Below, piece after piece: positions 1 through 7,812 of a DNA stretch of 64,000 nucleotides. Under the pieces are notes generated by a model that was not told the origin of the DNA, made no database searches, and worked only from the letters and a program-made list of their open reading frames with translations. The translations under genes were made by a program, and so were the position numbers. The stretch comes from Prauserella_A sp040645195 (GTDB lineage: Bacteria; Actinomycetota; Actinomycetes; Mycobacteriales; Pseudonocardiaceae), in assembly GCF_040645195.1 (NCBI RefSeq), contig NZ_JBEYXW010000006.1, forward strand, positions 186,001 through 250,000, read 5' to 3'. Each line of letters begins with the position of its first letter. The stretch's first letter is position 1.

Positions 1-1
1 C

Positions 2-1024
2 GAGGTCGTGTACCACCAGATCCGCGAGGACCTGGAGAAGCAGGGCGTCATCTTCCTGGACACCGACACCGGGCTGCGCGAGCACCCCGAGCTGTTCAAG
101 GAGTACTTCGGCTCGGTGATCCCGGCTGGTGACAACAAGTTCTCCGCGCTGAACACCGCTGTGTGGTCGGGTGGTTCCTTCATCTACGTGCCGCCGGGCG
201 TGCACGTGGACATCCCGCTGCAGGCCTACTTCCGGATCAACACCGAGAACATGGGCCAGTTCGAGCGGACGCTGATCATCGTCGACGAGGGCGCCTACGT
301 GCACTACGTCGAGGGCTGCACCGCGCCGATCTACAAGTCCGACTCGCTGCACTCGGCCGTCGTGGAGATCATCGTGAAGAAGGGCGGCCGCTGCCGCTAC
401 ACGACGATCCAGAACTGGTCGAACAACGTCTACAACCTGGTCACCAAGCGCGCCAAGGCCGAAGAGGGCGCGACGATGGAGTGGATCGACGGCAACATCG
501 GCTCCAAGGTCACCATGAAGTACCCGTCGGTGTTCCTGATGGGCGAGCACGCCAAGGGCGAGGTGCTCTCGGTCGCCTTCGCCGGTGAGGGCCAGCACCA
601 GGACGCCGGTGCCAAGATGGAGCACCTCGCGCCGCACACCTCCTCGACGATCGTGTCGAAGTCGGTGGCGCGCGGTGGTGGCCGCACCTCCTACCGCGGT
701 CTGGTGAAGGTCGCCAAGCGGGCACACCACTCGCGCTCGACGGTGAAGTGCGACGCGCTGCTGGTGGACACCATCTCGCGCTCGGACACCTACCCCTATG
801 TCGACATTCGCAACGACGACGTGTCGATGGGGCACGAGGCCACGGTGTCGAAGGTCAGCGAGGACCAGCTGTTCTACCTGATGTCGCGTGGTCTCACCGA
901 GGACGAGGCCATGGCCATGGTGGTGCGCGGGTTCGTCGAGCCCATCGCGCGCGAGCTGCCGATGGAGTACGCGCTGGAGCTGAACCGCCTGATCGAGCTG
1001 CAGATGGAAGGAGCCGTCGGCTGA
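2..1024 (+). CDS. sufB: SufB, Fe-S cluster assembly scaffold (5' truncated by window edge)
   Basis: SufB is the core scaffold subunit of the SufBCD complex that builds Fe-S clusters in the cytoplasm. The frame is open from the first bases, so the N-terminus lies outside the window. About 340 residues remain of a family usually near 470-480. The visible part is the beta-helix core and C-terminal helical domain, with typical SufB stretches such as NTENMGQFERTLI, WIDGNIGSK and MGHEATVSKV, and the C-terminal RGLTEDEAMAMVVRGF that SufD shares. It is the first visible gene of sufBDCSUT. The usual actinobacterial regulator SufR would lie upstream, outside the window. Identification is secure. Confidence 0.97.
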   Translation, partial: EVVYHQIREDLEKQGVIFLDTDTGLREHPELFKEYFGSVIPAGDNKFSALNTAVWSGGSFIYVPPGVHVDIPLQAYFRINTENMGQFERTLIIVDEGAYVHYVEGCTAPIYKSDSLHSAVVEIIVKKGGRCRYTTIQNWSNNVYNLVTKRAKAEEGATMEWIDGNIGSKVTMKYPSVFLMGEHAKGEVLSVAFAGEGQHQDAGAKMEHLAPHTSSTIVSKSVARGGGRTSYRGLVKVAKRAHHSRSTVKCDALLVDTISRSDTYPYVDIRNDDVSMGHEATVSKVSEDQLFYLMSRGLTEDEAMAMVVRGFVEPIARELPMEYALELNRLIELQMEGAVG

Positions 1025-1025
1025 T

Positions 1026-2189
1026 ATGACGGTGGCTGAGAACACCGCTGCCGCGGCCGAAGCCCGCGTGCCTGCGGCCTCGCGCGGCGAGCGCTTCACG
1101 GGTTACGACGCCGAGGCCTTCGAGGTCCCGGGGGGCCGCGAGGAGAACTGGCGCTTCACCCCGATGAAGCGGCTGCGCGGCCTGCATGACGGTTCCGCGG
1201 TCGTGACCGGTGAGGTCAAGGTCGACGCTGACGCCGCACCCGAGGTGAGTGTCGAGACCGTGGGCCGCGAGGACGAGCGCCTCGGCCAGGCCGGGGTCCC
1301 GAGCGACCGGGTCGCCGCACAGGCGTACTCCTCCTTCGAGACCGCCACGCTGGTGACCGTGCCCGCCGAGACGAAGGCGTCCAAGCCCACCGTGGTCCGG
1401 CTGACCGGGCCGGGTGAGGGCAAGGCGGCCTACGGGCACGTCCAGGTGCGGGCCGAGGCGTTCGCCGAGGCCGCGATCGTGCTGGACCATGTCGGCTCCG
1501 GCACCTACGCCGACAACGTCGAGTTCCTGCTCGGCGACGGCGCGCGGCTCACCGTGGTGAGCGTGCAGGACTGGGCCGACGACGCGGTGCACGTGTCCGA
1601 ACAGCACCTGCGGCTCGGGCGCGACGCCACGCTCAAGCACATCGTCGTCACGCTCGGCGGCGACGTGGTGCGGGTGAGCCCCACGGCCACCTTCGCAGGC
1701 CCCGGCGGTGACGTCGAGATGCTGGGCCTGTACTTCGCCGACGCCGGTCAGCACCAGGAGCACCGTCTCTTCGTCGACCACGCGGTGCCGCACTGCAAGT
1801 CCAACGTGCGCTACAAGGGCGCGCTGCAGGGTGAGGGCGCCCATACGGTGTGGATCGGTGACGTGCTGATCCGAGCGGCCGCGGAGGGCACGGAGACCTT
1901 CGAGCTCAACCGCAACCTGGTGCTCACCGAGGGGGCGCGGGCCGACTCGGTGCCGAACCTGGAGATCGAGACCGGCGAGATCACCGGCGCCGGGCACGCG
2001 AGTGCGACGGGAAGGTTTGACGACGAGCAGTTGTTCTACCTGCAGTCGCGTGGAATCGCGGAAGAGCAGGCGCGCCGGCTGGTGGTGCGCGGCTTCTTCC
2101 ACGAGGTCCTCATGAAGATCGACATCCCGGAGGTGCGGGAGCGCCTCGAGGCGGCGATCGAGGACGAACTGCTGGCGATCGGCGCCTGA
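1026..2189 (+). CDS. sufD: SufD, Fe-S cluster assembly protein
   Basis: SufD is the second scaffold subunit; it pairs with SufB and is needed for iron acquisition by the complex. The 387-residue product has the SufBD beta-helix, including the EENWRFTPMKRL motif near residue 40 and the C-terminal SRGIAEEQARRLVVRGFF paralogous to the SufB end. The ATG follows the sufB stop by one base, and the ribosome site GGAAGGAG lies inside the sufB 3' end, so the two are translationally coupled. Length is normal for actinobacterial SufD. Confidence 0.96.
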   Translation: MTVAENTAAAAEARVPAASRGERFTGYDAEAFEVPGGREENWRFTPMKRLRGLHDGSAVVTGEVKVDADAAPEVSVETVGREDERLGQAGVPSDRVAAQAYSSFETATLVTVPAETKASKPTVVRLTGPGEGKAAYGHVQVRAEAFAEAAIVLDHVGSGTYADNVEFLLGDGARLTVVSVQDWADDAVHVSEQHLRLGRDATLKHIVVTLGGDVVRVSPTATFAGPGGDVEMLGLYFADAGQHQEHRLFVDHAVPHCKSNVRYKGALQGEGAHTVWIGDVLIRAAAEGTETFELNRNLVLTEGARADSVPNLEIETGEITGAGHASATGRFDDEQLFYLQSRGIAEEQARRLVVRGFFHEVLMKIDIPEVRERLEAAIEDELLAIGA

Positions 2190-2239
2190 CCCACCACATC
2201 CGAGAACTTCTGAGCTACTGACGAGAGAAACGAAGAGGC

Positions 2240-3010
2240 ATGGCCACACTGGAGATCAAGGATCTGCGTGCCGACGTCGTCACCGACGAGGGCAACAAGG
2301 AGATCCTCACCGGCGTCAACCTGACGATCCGCTCGGGCGAGACCCACGCGATCATGGGCCCGAACGGTTCGGGCAAGTCGACTCTGTCCTACGCCATCGC
2401 CGGCCACCCGAAGTACGTGGTGACCTCCGGCGAGGTGCTGCTGGACGGTGAGAACGTCCTCGACATGACCGTGGATGAGCGGGCTCGTGCTGGTGTTTTC
2501 CTCGCGATGCAGTACCCGGTGGAGGTGCCCGGCGTCTCGATGTCGAACTTCCTGCGTTCGGCGGCCACCGCGGTGCGCGGGGAGGCGCCGAAGGTGCGGC
2601 ACTGGGTCAAGGAGGTCAAGGAGGAGATGGGCAAGCTCGGCATCTCGTCCGAGTTCGCCGAGCGCAGCGTGAACGAGGGCTTCTCCGGCGGCGAGAAGAA
2701 GCGCCACGAGATCCTGCAGCTCGCGCTGCTGAAGCCGAAGATCGCGGTGCTCGACGAGACCGACTCGGGTCTGGACGTCGACGCGCTGCGGGTGGTCTCC
2801 GAGGCGGTCAACGAGTACAAGGCCTCGGGCGAGGTCGGCGTCATGCTGATCACGCACTACACCCGCATCCTCAAGCACATCCACCCCGATTTCGTGCACG
2901 TTTTCGCGGGTGGCCGGATCGTCGAGTCGGGCGGTAAGGAACTCGCCGACGAGCTGGAGGACAAGGGCTACGTGAAGTACACCGACAAGGCCGAGCCGGC
3001 GGCGGTCTGA
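2240..3010 (+). CDS. sufC: SufC, ABC-type ATPase of the SUF system
   Basis: SufC is the soluble ABC ATPase that drives conformational change in SufBCD. The 256-residue protein has Walker A GPNGSGKST at residues 40-48, the SufC-type signature FSGGEKKRHEI near 149, and Walker B with the family-specific LDETDSGLD near 172. It has no membrane segments, which separates it from transporter ATPases. A 50-bp gap separates it from sufD, and it is followed by sufS. Length and motifs are canonical. Confidence 0.97.
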   Translation: MATLEIKDLRADVVTDEGNKEILTGVNLTIRSGETHAIMGPNGSGKSTLSYAIAGHPKYVVTSGEVLLDGENVLDMTVDERARAGVFLAMQYPVEVPGVSMSNFLRSAATAVRGEAPKVRHWVKEVKEEMGKLGISSEFAERSVNEGFSGGEKKRHEILQLALLKPKIAVLDETDSGLDVDALRVVSEAVNEYKASGEVGVMLITHYTRILKHIHPDFVHVFAGGRIVESGGKELADELEDKGYVKYTDKAEPAAV

Positions 3011-3048
3011 CGCCGGCGGCTGGAACGACATCGAAAGGAGCTGGCGCG

Positions 3049-4335
3049 ATGACCACAACGGACTCGCTGCCTCTGGATGTCGCGGTTGTGCGCGCCGACT
3101 TCCCGATCCTGTCCCGCACCGTCCGCGACGGCAAGCCGCTGGTGTATCTGGACTCGGGGGCGACCTCACAGCGTCCGGCCCAGGTGCTCGACGCCGAGCG
3201 GCGGTTCCTGGAGACGGCCAACGCGGCCGTGCACCGTGGTGCCCACCAGCTCGCGGAGGAGGCGACCGACGCCTACGAGGGTGCGCGCGCCAAGATCGCG
3301 GCGTTCGTCGGCGTGACGCCGGGCGAGGTCGTGTTCACGAAGAATGCCACCGAGGGCATCAACCTCGTGGCCTACGCGATGAGCAACGCGGCGACGGCGG
3401 GCAGGGAAGCGGACCGCTTCGTGGTGGGTCCCGGTGACGAGATCGTCGTCACCGAGATGGAGCACCACGCGAACCTGGTGCCGTGGCAGCAGCTGTGCCA
3501 GCGCACCGGGGCGACGTTGCGCTGGTTCGGTGTCACCGAGTCGGGCAGGCTGGATCTGTCCACGATGGACGAACTGATCACCGAACGCACGAAGGTGGTC
3601 GCGTTCGCGCATCAGTCCAATGTGCTCGGTACGGTCAACCCGGTGCGGCAGCTGGTGCGCAAGGCCCACGAGGTCGGTGCGCTGGTGTTGCTCGACGCCT
3701 GCCAGTCGGTGCCGCACTTCCCGGTCGACTTCACCGAGCTGGGTGTCGACTTCGCGGTGTTCTCCGGGCACAAGATGCTGGGCCCGTCCGGTATCGGTGT
3801 GCTGTACGGGCGGCGGGAGCTGCTCGAGGCGATGCCGCCCTTCCTCACCGGTGGGTCGATGATCGAGCTGGTGCGCATGGAGGGCTCGACGTTCGCTCCG
3901 CCACCGCAGCGGTTCGAGGCCGGCGTGCCGATGACCTCACAGGCGGTGGGGCTCGGCGCGGCCGTCGACTACCTCAACGCGATCGGCATGGACCGCGTCG
4001 CCGCCCACGAGCACCTGCTCGCCGAGCGTGCGCTGGCCGGGCTGAAGGCGATTCCCGGGGTGCACATCGTCGGCCCCGAGGACACTGCTGACAGGGGTGC
4101 CACGGTGTCGTTCGTGCTCGACGGTGTGCACCCGCACGATGCCGGACAGGTGCTGGACAGCCTGGGCATCGCGGTGCGCGTCGGCCACCACTGCGCGTGG
4201 CCGCTGCACCGGGCACGCCACATCCCGGCGACCGTGCGCGCCACGTTCTACCTCTACAACACACCGTCCGAAGTGGATGCTCTCGTTGCCGGTGTCAAGG
4301 AGGCGCAGCGGTTCTTCGGGGTGAGCCAGTCGTGA
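3049..4335 (+). CDS. sufS: SufS, cysteine desulfurase (PLP-dependent)
   Basis: SufS takes sulfur from L-cysteine, giving alanine and an enzyme persulfide that is passed on by SufU. The 428-residue class V aminotransferase fold shows the PLP lysine K242 in SGHKMLGPSG and the persulfide cysteine C382 in VGHHCAWPLH, followed by the group II signature RATFYLYNT. The ATG is preceded by AAAGGAG. The stop overlaps the GTG of sufU (GTGA), so the two are coupled, which matches the known functional pairing of SufS with the Zn-dependent SufU. Confidence 0.97.
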   Translation: MTTTDSLPLDVAVVRADFPILSRTVRDGKPLVYLDSGATSQRPAQVLDAERRFLETANAAVHRGAHQLAEEATDAYEGARAKIAAFVGVTPGEVVFTKNATEGINLVAYAMSNAATAGREADRFVVGPGDEIVVTEMEHHANLVPWQQLCQRTGATLRWFGVTESGRLDLSTMDELITERTKVVAFAHQSNVLGTVNPVRQLVRKAHEVGALVLLDACQSVPHFPVDFTELGVDFAVFSGHKMLGPSGIGVLYGRRELLEAMPPFLTGGSMIELVRMEGSTFAPPPQRFEAGVPMTSQAVGLGAAVDYLNAIGMDRVAAHEHLLAERALAGLKAIPGVHIVGPEDTADRGATVSFVLDGVHPHDAGQVLDSLGIAVRVGHHCAWPLHRARHIPATVRATFYLYNTPSEVDALVAGVKEAQRFFGVSQS

Positions 4336-4781
4336 ACCTGGACAGCATGTACCAGGAGATCATCCTGGACCACTACAAGAACCCGCACGGTCGTGGTCTG
4401 CGGGAGCCGTACGACGCCGAGTCGTTCCAGGTGAATCCGACCTGTGGCGACGAGGTGACGTTGCGGCTGAAGGTCACCGACGGCAAGGTCGCGGACGTGT
4501 CCTACGAGGGGCAGGGCTGCTCGATCAGCCAGGCCTCGACGTCGGTGCTGACCGATCTCGTCACCGGCCACACGGTCGACGAGGCGCTGGCGACGATGGA
4601 CGCGTTCGTGGAGCTGATGCAGGGGCGCGGTCAGGTCGTGCCGGACGAGGACGTGCTCGAGGACGGCGTCGCCTTCGCCGGCGTCGCGAAGTACCCCGCG
4701 CGGGTCAAGTGCGCGTTGCTCGGCTGGATGGCGTTCAAGGATGCACTGGCCAGGACATCGGACGCGGAGGAACCAGCATGA
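4332..4781 (+). CDS. sufU: SufU, Zn-dependent sulfurtransferase partner of SufS
   Basis: SufU accepts persulfide sulfur from SufS in Gram-positive and actinobacterial SUF systems. The GTG at 4332 overlaps the sufS stop by four bases and gives 149 residues, the usual length; a longer upstream reading would run far into sufS. The zinc ligands are C38 and D40 (NPTCGD), C63 (GQGCSIS) and C127 (RVKCALL). The intact ligand set supports the SufU-type role over the IscU scaffold role. The stop overlaps the next ATG. Confidence 0.95.
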   Translation: MNLDSMYQEIILDHYKNPHGRGLREPYDAESFQVNPTCGDEVTLRLKVTDGKVADVSYEGQGCSISQASTSVLTDLVTGHTVDEALATMDAFVELMQGRGQVVPDEDVLEDGVAFAGVAKYPARVKCALLGWMAFKDALARTSDAEEPA

Positions 4782-5167
4782 CCGAGACACACCGCGAGGG
4801 GCGCACCGCCGCCGACCTCCCCGAACAGACTCAGCCGGATGTGACCGACGTTGCCAAGGTCGAGGACGTCGAGGAGGCCATGCGTGACGTGGTCGATCCC
4901 GAGCTCGGCATCAACGTCGTCGACCTCGGGCTGGTCTACGACATCCGCGTCGAGCCGGACAACACGGCGACGCTGGACATGACGCTGACGTCGGCGGCAT
5001 GCCCGCTGACGGATGTGATCGAGGACCAGACCGCGTCGGTACTCACCGGCAGCGCAGGCCTGGTGAAGGACTTCCGCATCAACTGGGTGTGGATGCCGCC
5101 GTGGGGCCCGGAGAAGATCACCGAGGACGGCCGCGAGCAGCTGCGCGCCCTCGGCTTCACCGTCTGA
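4778..5167 (+). CDS. sufT: SufT-like MIP18/DUF59 Fe-S maturation factor
   Basis: This is a metal-sulfur cluster maturation factor of the MIP18 (DUF59) family, thought to help deliver clusters to particular target proteins. The ATG at 4778 overlaps the sufU stop (ATGA) and gives 129 residues. The first 25 residues are a variable acidic extension. The family core begins at VEEAMRDVVDPELGINVVDL, followed by LTSAACPLTD with the conserved cysteine and WMPPWGPEKI near the end. It closes the suf operon. The 21-bp repeat array starts seven bases after the stop and probably marks the transcript end. Confidence 0.93.
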   Translation: MTETHREGRTAADLPEQTQPDVTDVAKVEDVEEAMRDVVDPELGINVVDLGLVYDIRVEPDNTATLDMTLTSAACPLTDVIEDQTASVLTGSAGLVKDFRINWVWMPPWGPEKITEDGREQLRALGFTV

Positions 5168-5173
5168 CAACCC

Positions 5174-5319
5174 GCGAGTTCCCCGCTCCAGCACGCGAGT
5201 TCCCCGCTCCAGCACGCGAGTTCCCCGCTCCAGCACGCGAGTTCCCCGCTCCAGCACGCGAGTCGCGCGCCCGGGCGGGGGACTCGCGCGTCAGAGTGCG
5301 GGACTCGCGTGTTGTACCT
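5174..5319. repeat. 21-bp repeat array 1, two halves in opposite orientation
   Basis: Four perfect tandem copies of a 21-bp unit beginning GCGAGTTCCCCGCTCC run from 5174 to 5257, with a diverged fifth to about 5277. From about 5278 the unit continues in the opposite orientation (GGGACTCGCG cores at 5279 and 5300, again 21 bases apart). The array lies between the convergent sufT and sensor kinase genes. Transcripts from either side could fold into a GC-rich hairpin. The same family makes the larger array at 30.9-31.5 kb. No spacers are present, so it is not CRISPR. Confidence 0.9.
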
Positions 5320-6487
5320 CCGCGGCGGGCAGCCGGGCCGACAGCGACCAGCCGTCGTCGCTGGGGCCCGCGTGCAGGGTGCCACCGAGTAGCTCGACGC
5401 GTTCCCGCATCCCGATCAGCCCATGACCGGGGTGTTCGGCGGGACCCGCCAGTGACCGGCCGCTCGCGCCGTCGTCGCTGATCTCCACTCGCACGCCGTC
5501 CTCAGTGCACTCCACCAGCAGGCGCACGGATGCCGTGGCGCCCGCGTGTTTGGCGACGTTGGCGAGTCCTTCCTGGACCAGCCGCAGCACCGCGAGCGCC
5601 TTGACCGCGTCCAGCCGTGCGATGGCCGGGTCCACTGTGGCGTCGATGCGCAACCCGACCTGGCGCCCCCGAGTCACGACGGCGGAGATGGCCGCGGGCA
5701 GCTCGGTGGGGTCGACGAGGTCGCCTCCGGCCGTGTCGGCTGCCGGGTCACGGAGCACAGCAACGAGCCGTCGGAGGTCGGTCAGCGCGGAGGTGCCGGT
5801 CGCGTGGACGTCGTCGAGCACCTCGCGCATGCGCCCGTCACCGTCGTGCAGCAGGTGTCGCGCGATGCCGACGCGCAGCACGATCGACGCGACGTGGTGA
5901 GCCACGAGATCGTGCAGCTCGCGCGCGATCGCTGTGCGTTCGGCGACACGGATGACCTGAGCCTCGGTGCGGCGCAGTCGTTCCTGCTCCGCCGCGCGTT
6001 CCTCGGCCTGCCGCGCCCGTCCGTGTGCGCCGGCGATGTAGGAGCCGAGCACCAGCGGGCCGCCCACCACCACGATGGTCTGGAACGCGATCTGGGCCGG
6101 ATCGTGCACGGCATGGGAGAAACCGATCAGGGCGTAGACCGCGGCCAGCGCACCCGCACCGATGGGCAGCGCCCAGCCCGTGCGGCGCATGGCCAGCTCG
6201 AACACCGCGAAACTGGCCAGTACTTTCAGCGGCACGATGTTCGCCACGCCGACGAACTCGGCAACGGCCAGTAACCCGGTCTGGGTGAGCGCGCTGCCCA
6301 GCGGCCATTGGGGAGAGAACCACGCCGCGCCGACGGTGGCGAGCAGCAGCAGCCATCCGCTGAGCCCGGGCAGTTCGCCGGGGCTGGTCAGCAGCAACAG
6401 GTAGCCGCCCGCCATGACGAAGAGCAGGGCCACCCGCATCGGGGTGGCCCTGCGGTCGAAGAGGCGCTCGATCAGGGAGGCGATCAT
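5291..6487 (-). CDS. Sensor histidine kinase, NarL/DegS (HisKA_3) class, orphan
   Basis: This membrane sensor kinase of 398 residues has about five or six hydrophobic segments in residues 18-150, a short coiled linker (160-180), a HisKA_3 dimerisation domain with phospho-acceptor H192 in ARELHDLVAHH, and a HATPase domain near 290-390 with ISDDGASG and GHGLIGMRERV. Kinases of this class usually sit next to a LuxR-type response regulator; none is present on either side, so the partner is elsewhere. The last residues, VQHASPAL, are encoded by the inverted units of repeat array 1, so the repeat has entered the 3' end of the gene. The signal is unknown. Confidence 0.92.
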   Translation of the reverse strand: MIASLIERLFDRRATPMRVALLFVMAGGYLLLLTSPGELPGLSGWLLLLATVGAAWFSPQWPLGSALTQTGLLAVAEFVGVANIVPLKVLASFAVFELAMRRTGWALPIGAGALAAVYALIGFSHAVHDPAQIAFQTIVVVGGPLVLGSYIAGAHGRARQAEERAAEQERLRRTEAQVIRVAERTAIARELHDLVAHHVASIVLRVGIARHLLHDGDGRMREVLDDVHATGTSALTDLRRLVAVLRDPAADTAGGDLVDPTELPAAISAVVTRGRQVGLRIDATVDPAIARLDAVKALAVLRLVQEGLANVAKHAGATASVRLLVECTEDGVRVEISDDGASGRSLAGPAEHPGHGLIGMRERVELLGGTLHAGPSDDGWSLSARLPAAEVQHASPAL

Positions 6488-6573
6488 GGATACCCCAGGT
6501 CGGTCGGCCGCTGCACGCGGATTCGCACAGGTCTGTTCAGCGTAACGCTGCCGGATCCGCCGCTTTCCGGCAT

Positions 6574-6589
6574 GTATAACGTCCTATAC
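6574..6589. promoter_or_regulatory. Palindrome upstream of the sensor kinase
   Basis: GTATAACGTCCTATAC has perfect 5-bp arms, GTATA and TATAC, around a 6-bp centre. It lies about 87 bp upstream of the kinase start in the gap after the lycopene cyclase gene. It is AT-rich for this genome, so it may be a promoter element or an operator. No particular regulator can be named. Confidence 0.35.
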
Positions 6590-6632
6590 TGTGCCGCTCT
6601 GTCCGGCTGGTCTGTCCACAGAGGAGTCGTTG

Positions 6633-7736
6633 TCACCGGAACAGGGCGGGGCGCAGGCGCCACGGTGTGGCACAGAAAAGCGCCGTCATCGCGCCGAGCA
6701 GGCCCGTGAGGTCCTCGCGGCCCGAGGTGAACGCCCGCTGGTGCCGGGGTGCCATCGCGAAGAACAGGTCGAAGAAGTACGGCTGTTCGCAGCCCGGAAT
6801 GCTGCTCAGTGACCGCAGCGCCTGCCTGCGCAGCGTGTGCACCGCGACTGCGCGGGGTGGCCACAGCACATGTCGTGCGGCTGAGGCCGCTCGCCCGGGG
6901 CCATGGGTCAGCTCGGTGGAGAGCGCGGTCGCGACGCGCGGAGCGAGGCCCAGTGACGCTGCCACGCTGAACCCCGTCGCGGGATGGACGAGCCCGGCCC
7001 TCGCGCCGAACGGGACGGTGCGACCCGGCCGGGGCAGCGGCGTGTCGAGCCGGATGTGGACGTGCTCTTCGGGCAGGCCGTCTGTGGCGATCCCTGCGGC
7101 GGCGAGCCGTTGCCGTAACCGGGCGGCGAGGATCGAGCGCGGCAGCGCCGGTTTGCGTGCGAGCGAGGTCTCCTCGACCAGGACGCGATCCGCGGCGAGG
7201 GGCACGGCGTAGAGGAAGCTCGGATCCACCGCCGGGGCGTCGCGCCAGTCCATGAACACGGCAGTGCCCGCGGGGACGAGCGGTGCCGCCTGCCCGGCCG
7301 GGAGAACGAGACCGAACGCGGTCTGTGCGGCGCCGTGGCCGGGTGGTGTGCCGCGCGCGTCGACCACAACGTGGGCGGCGATCCGGCTGTCGTCGGCGAG
7401 CCGGATGAGGCTGCCGTGCGGGCCGTGGGCGATGTCGACGGCCGTGCCGCTGCGCACTTCGACCCGGTCGTCGGCCAGCCAGCGCCGCAGCCCGGCGTTG
7501 TCGAGCACGAGATACTCCCGGTCCAGTGCCCTGCCGCCCGCCAGCACCGTCGCGGGTGCGGCGGCGATCGCACCGGCCGGCAGCGCGGGCAGCTCATCCC
7601 GCCAGAGGGCGTAGGTCTGCCGCCATCGGCGCTCCGGTGCCGGATCGACGAGCGCGGTGGCCAGCCCTTCTCGCACGCACGCGGCGGCCATCGCCCGTCC
7701 GGCTGGCCCGCCGCCGAGTACCGCGACGTCCACCAT
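6633..7736 (-). CDS. crtY: Lycopene cyclase family FAD-dependent protein
   Basis: It probably cyclises the ends of lycopene, or a related acyclic carotenoid, at the membrane. The 367-residue protein starts with a Rossmann dinucleotide fold, VAVLGGGPAGRA, and has the cyclase-family landmarks QTAFGLVLP near residue 139, VFMDWRDAP near 160, FLYAVPL and VLVEETSLARKP near 180-195. ATG is chosen at the beginning of the FAD motif. No phytoene synthase, desaturase or other carotenoid gene is in the window, so it is an isolated pathway gene. Ring type and substrate cannot be told from sequence. Confidence 0.85.
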   Translation of the reverse strand: MVDVAVLGGGPAGRAMAAACVREGLATALVDPAPERRWRQTYALWRDELPALPAGAIAAAPATVLAGGRALDREYLVLDNAGLRRWLADDRVEVRSGTAVDIAHGPHGSLIRLADDSRIAAHVVVDARGTPPGHGAAQTAFGLVLPAGQAAPLVPAGTAVFMDWRDAPAVDPSFLYAVPLAADRVLVEETSLARKPALPRSILAARLRQRLAAAGIATDGLPEEHVHIRLDTPLPRPGRTVPFGARAGLVHPATGFSVAASLGLAPRVATALSTELTHGPGRAASAARHVLWPPRAVAVHTLRRQALRSLSSIPGCEQPYFFDLFFAMAPRHQRAFTSGREDLTGLLGAMTALFCATPWRLRPALFR

Positions 7737-7799
7737 GCCCCGATCCCAGCACGGCGGTGCCGGGTTCGCGGTGTGGACACCTCACGAGTCGACGTCACG

Positions 7800-7805
7800 T
7801 ACGGT
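7800..7805 (+). promoter_or_regulatory. Candidate -10 for a leaderless dgt transcript
   Basis: TACGGT lies seven bases before the ATG at 7813, the spacing expected if transcription starts on the first base of the codon. No Shine-Dalgarno sequence is visible at this start, which agrees with leaderless expression. Confidence 0.5.
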
Positions 7806-7812
7806 TATGCGC

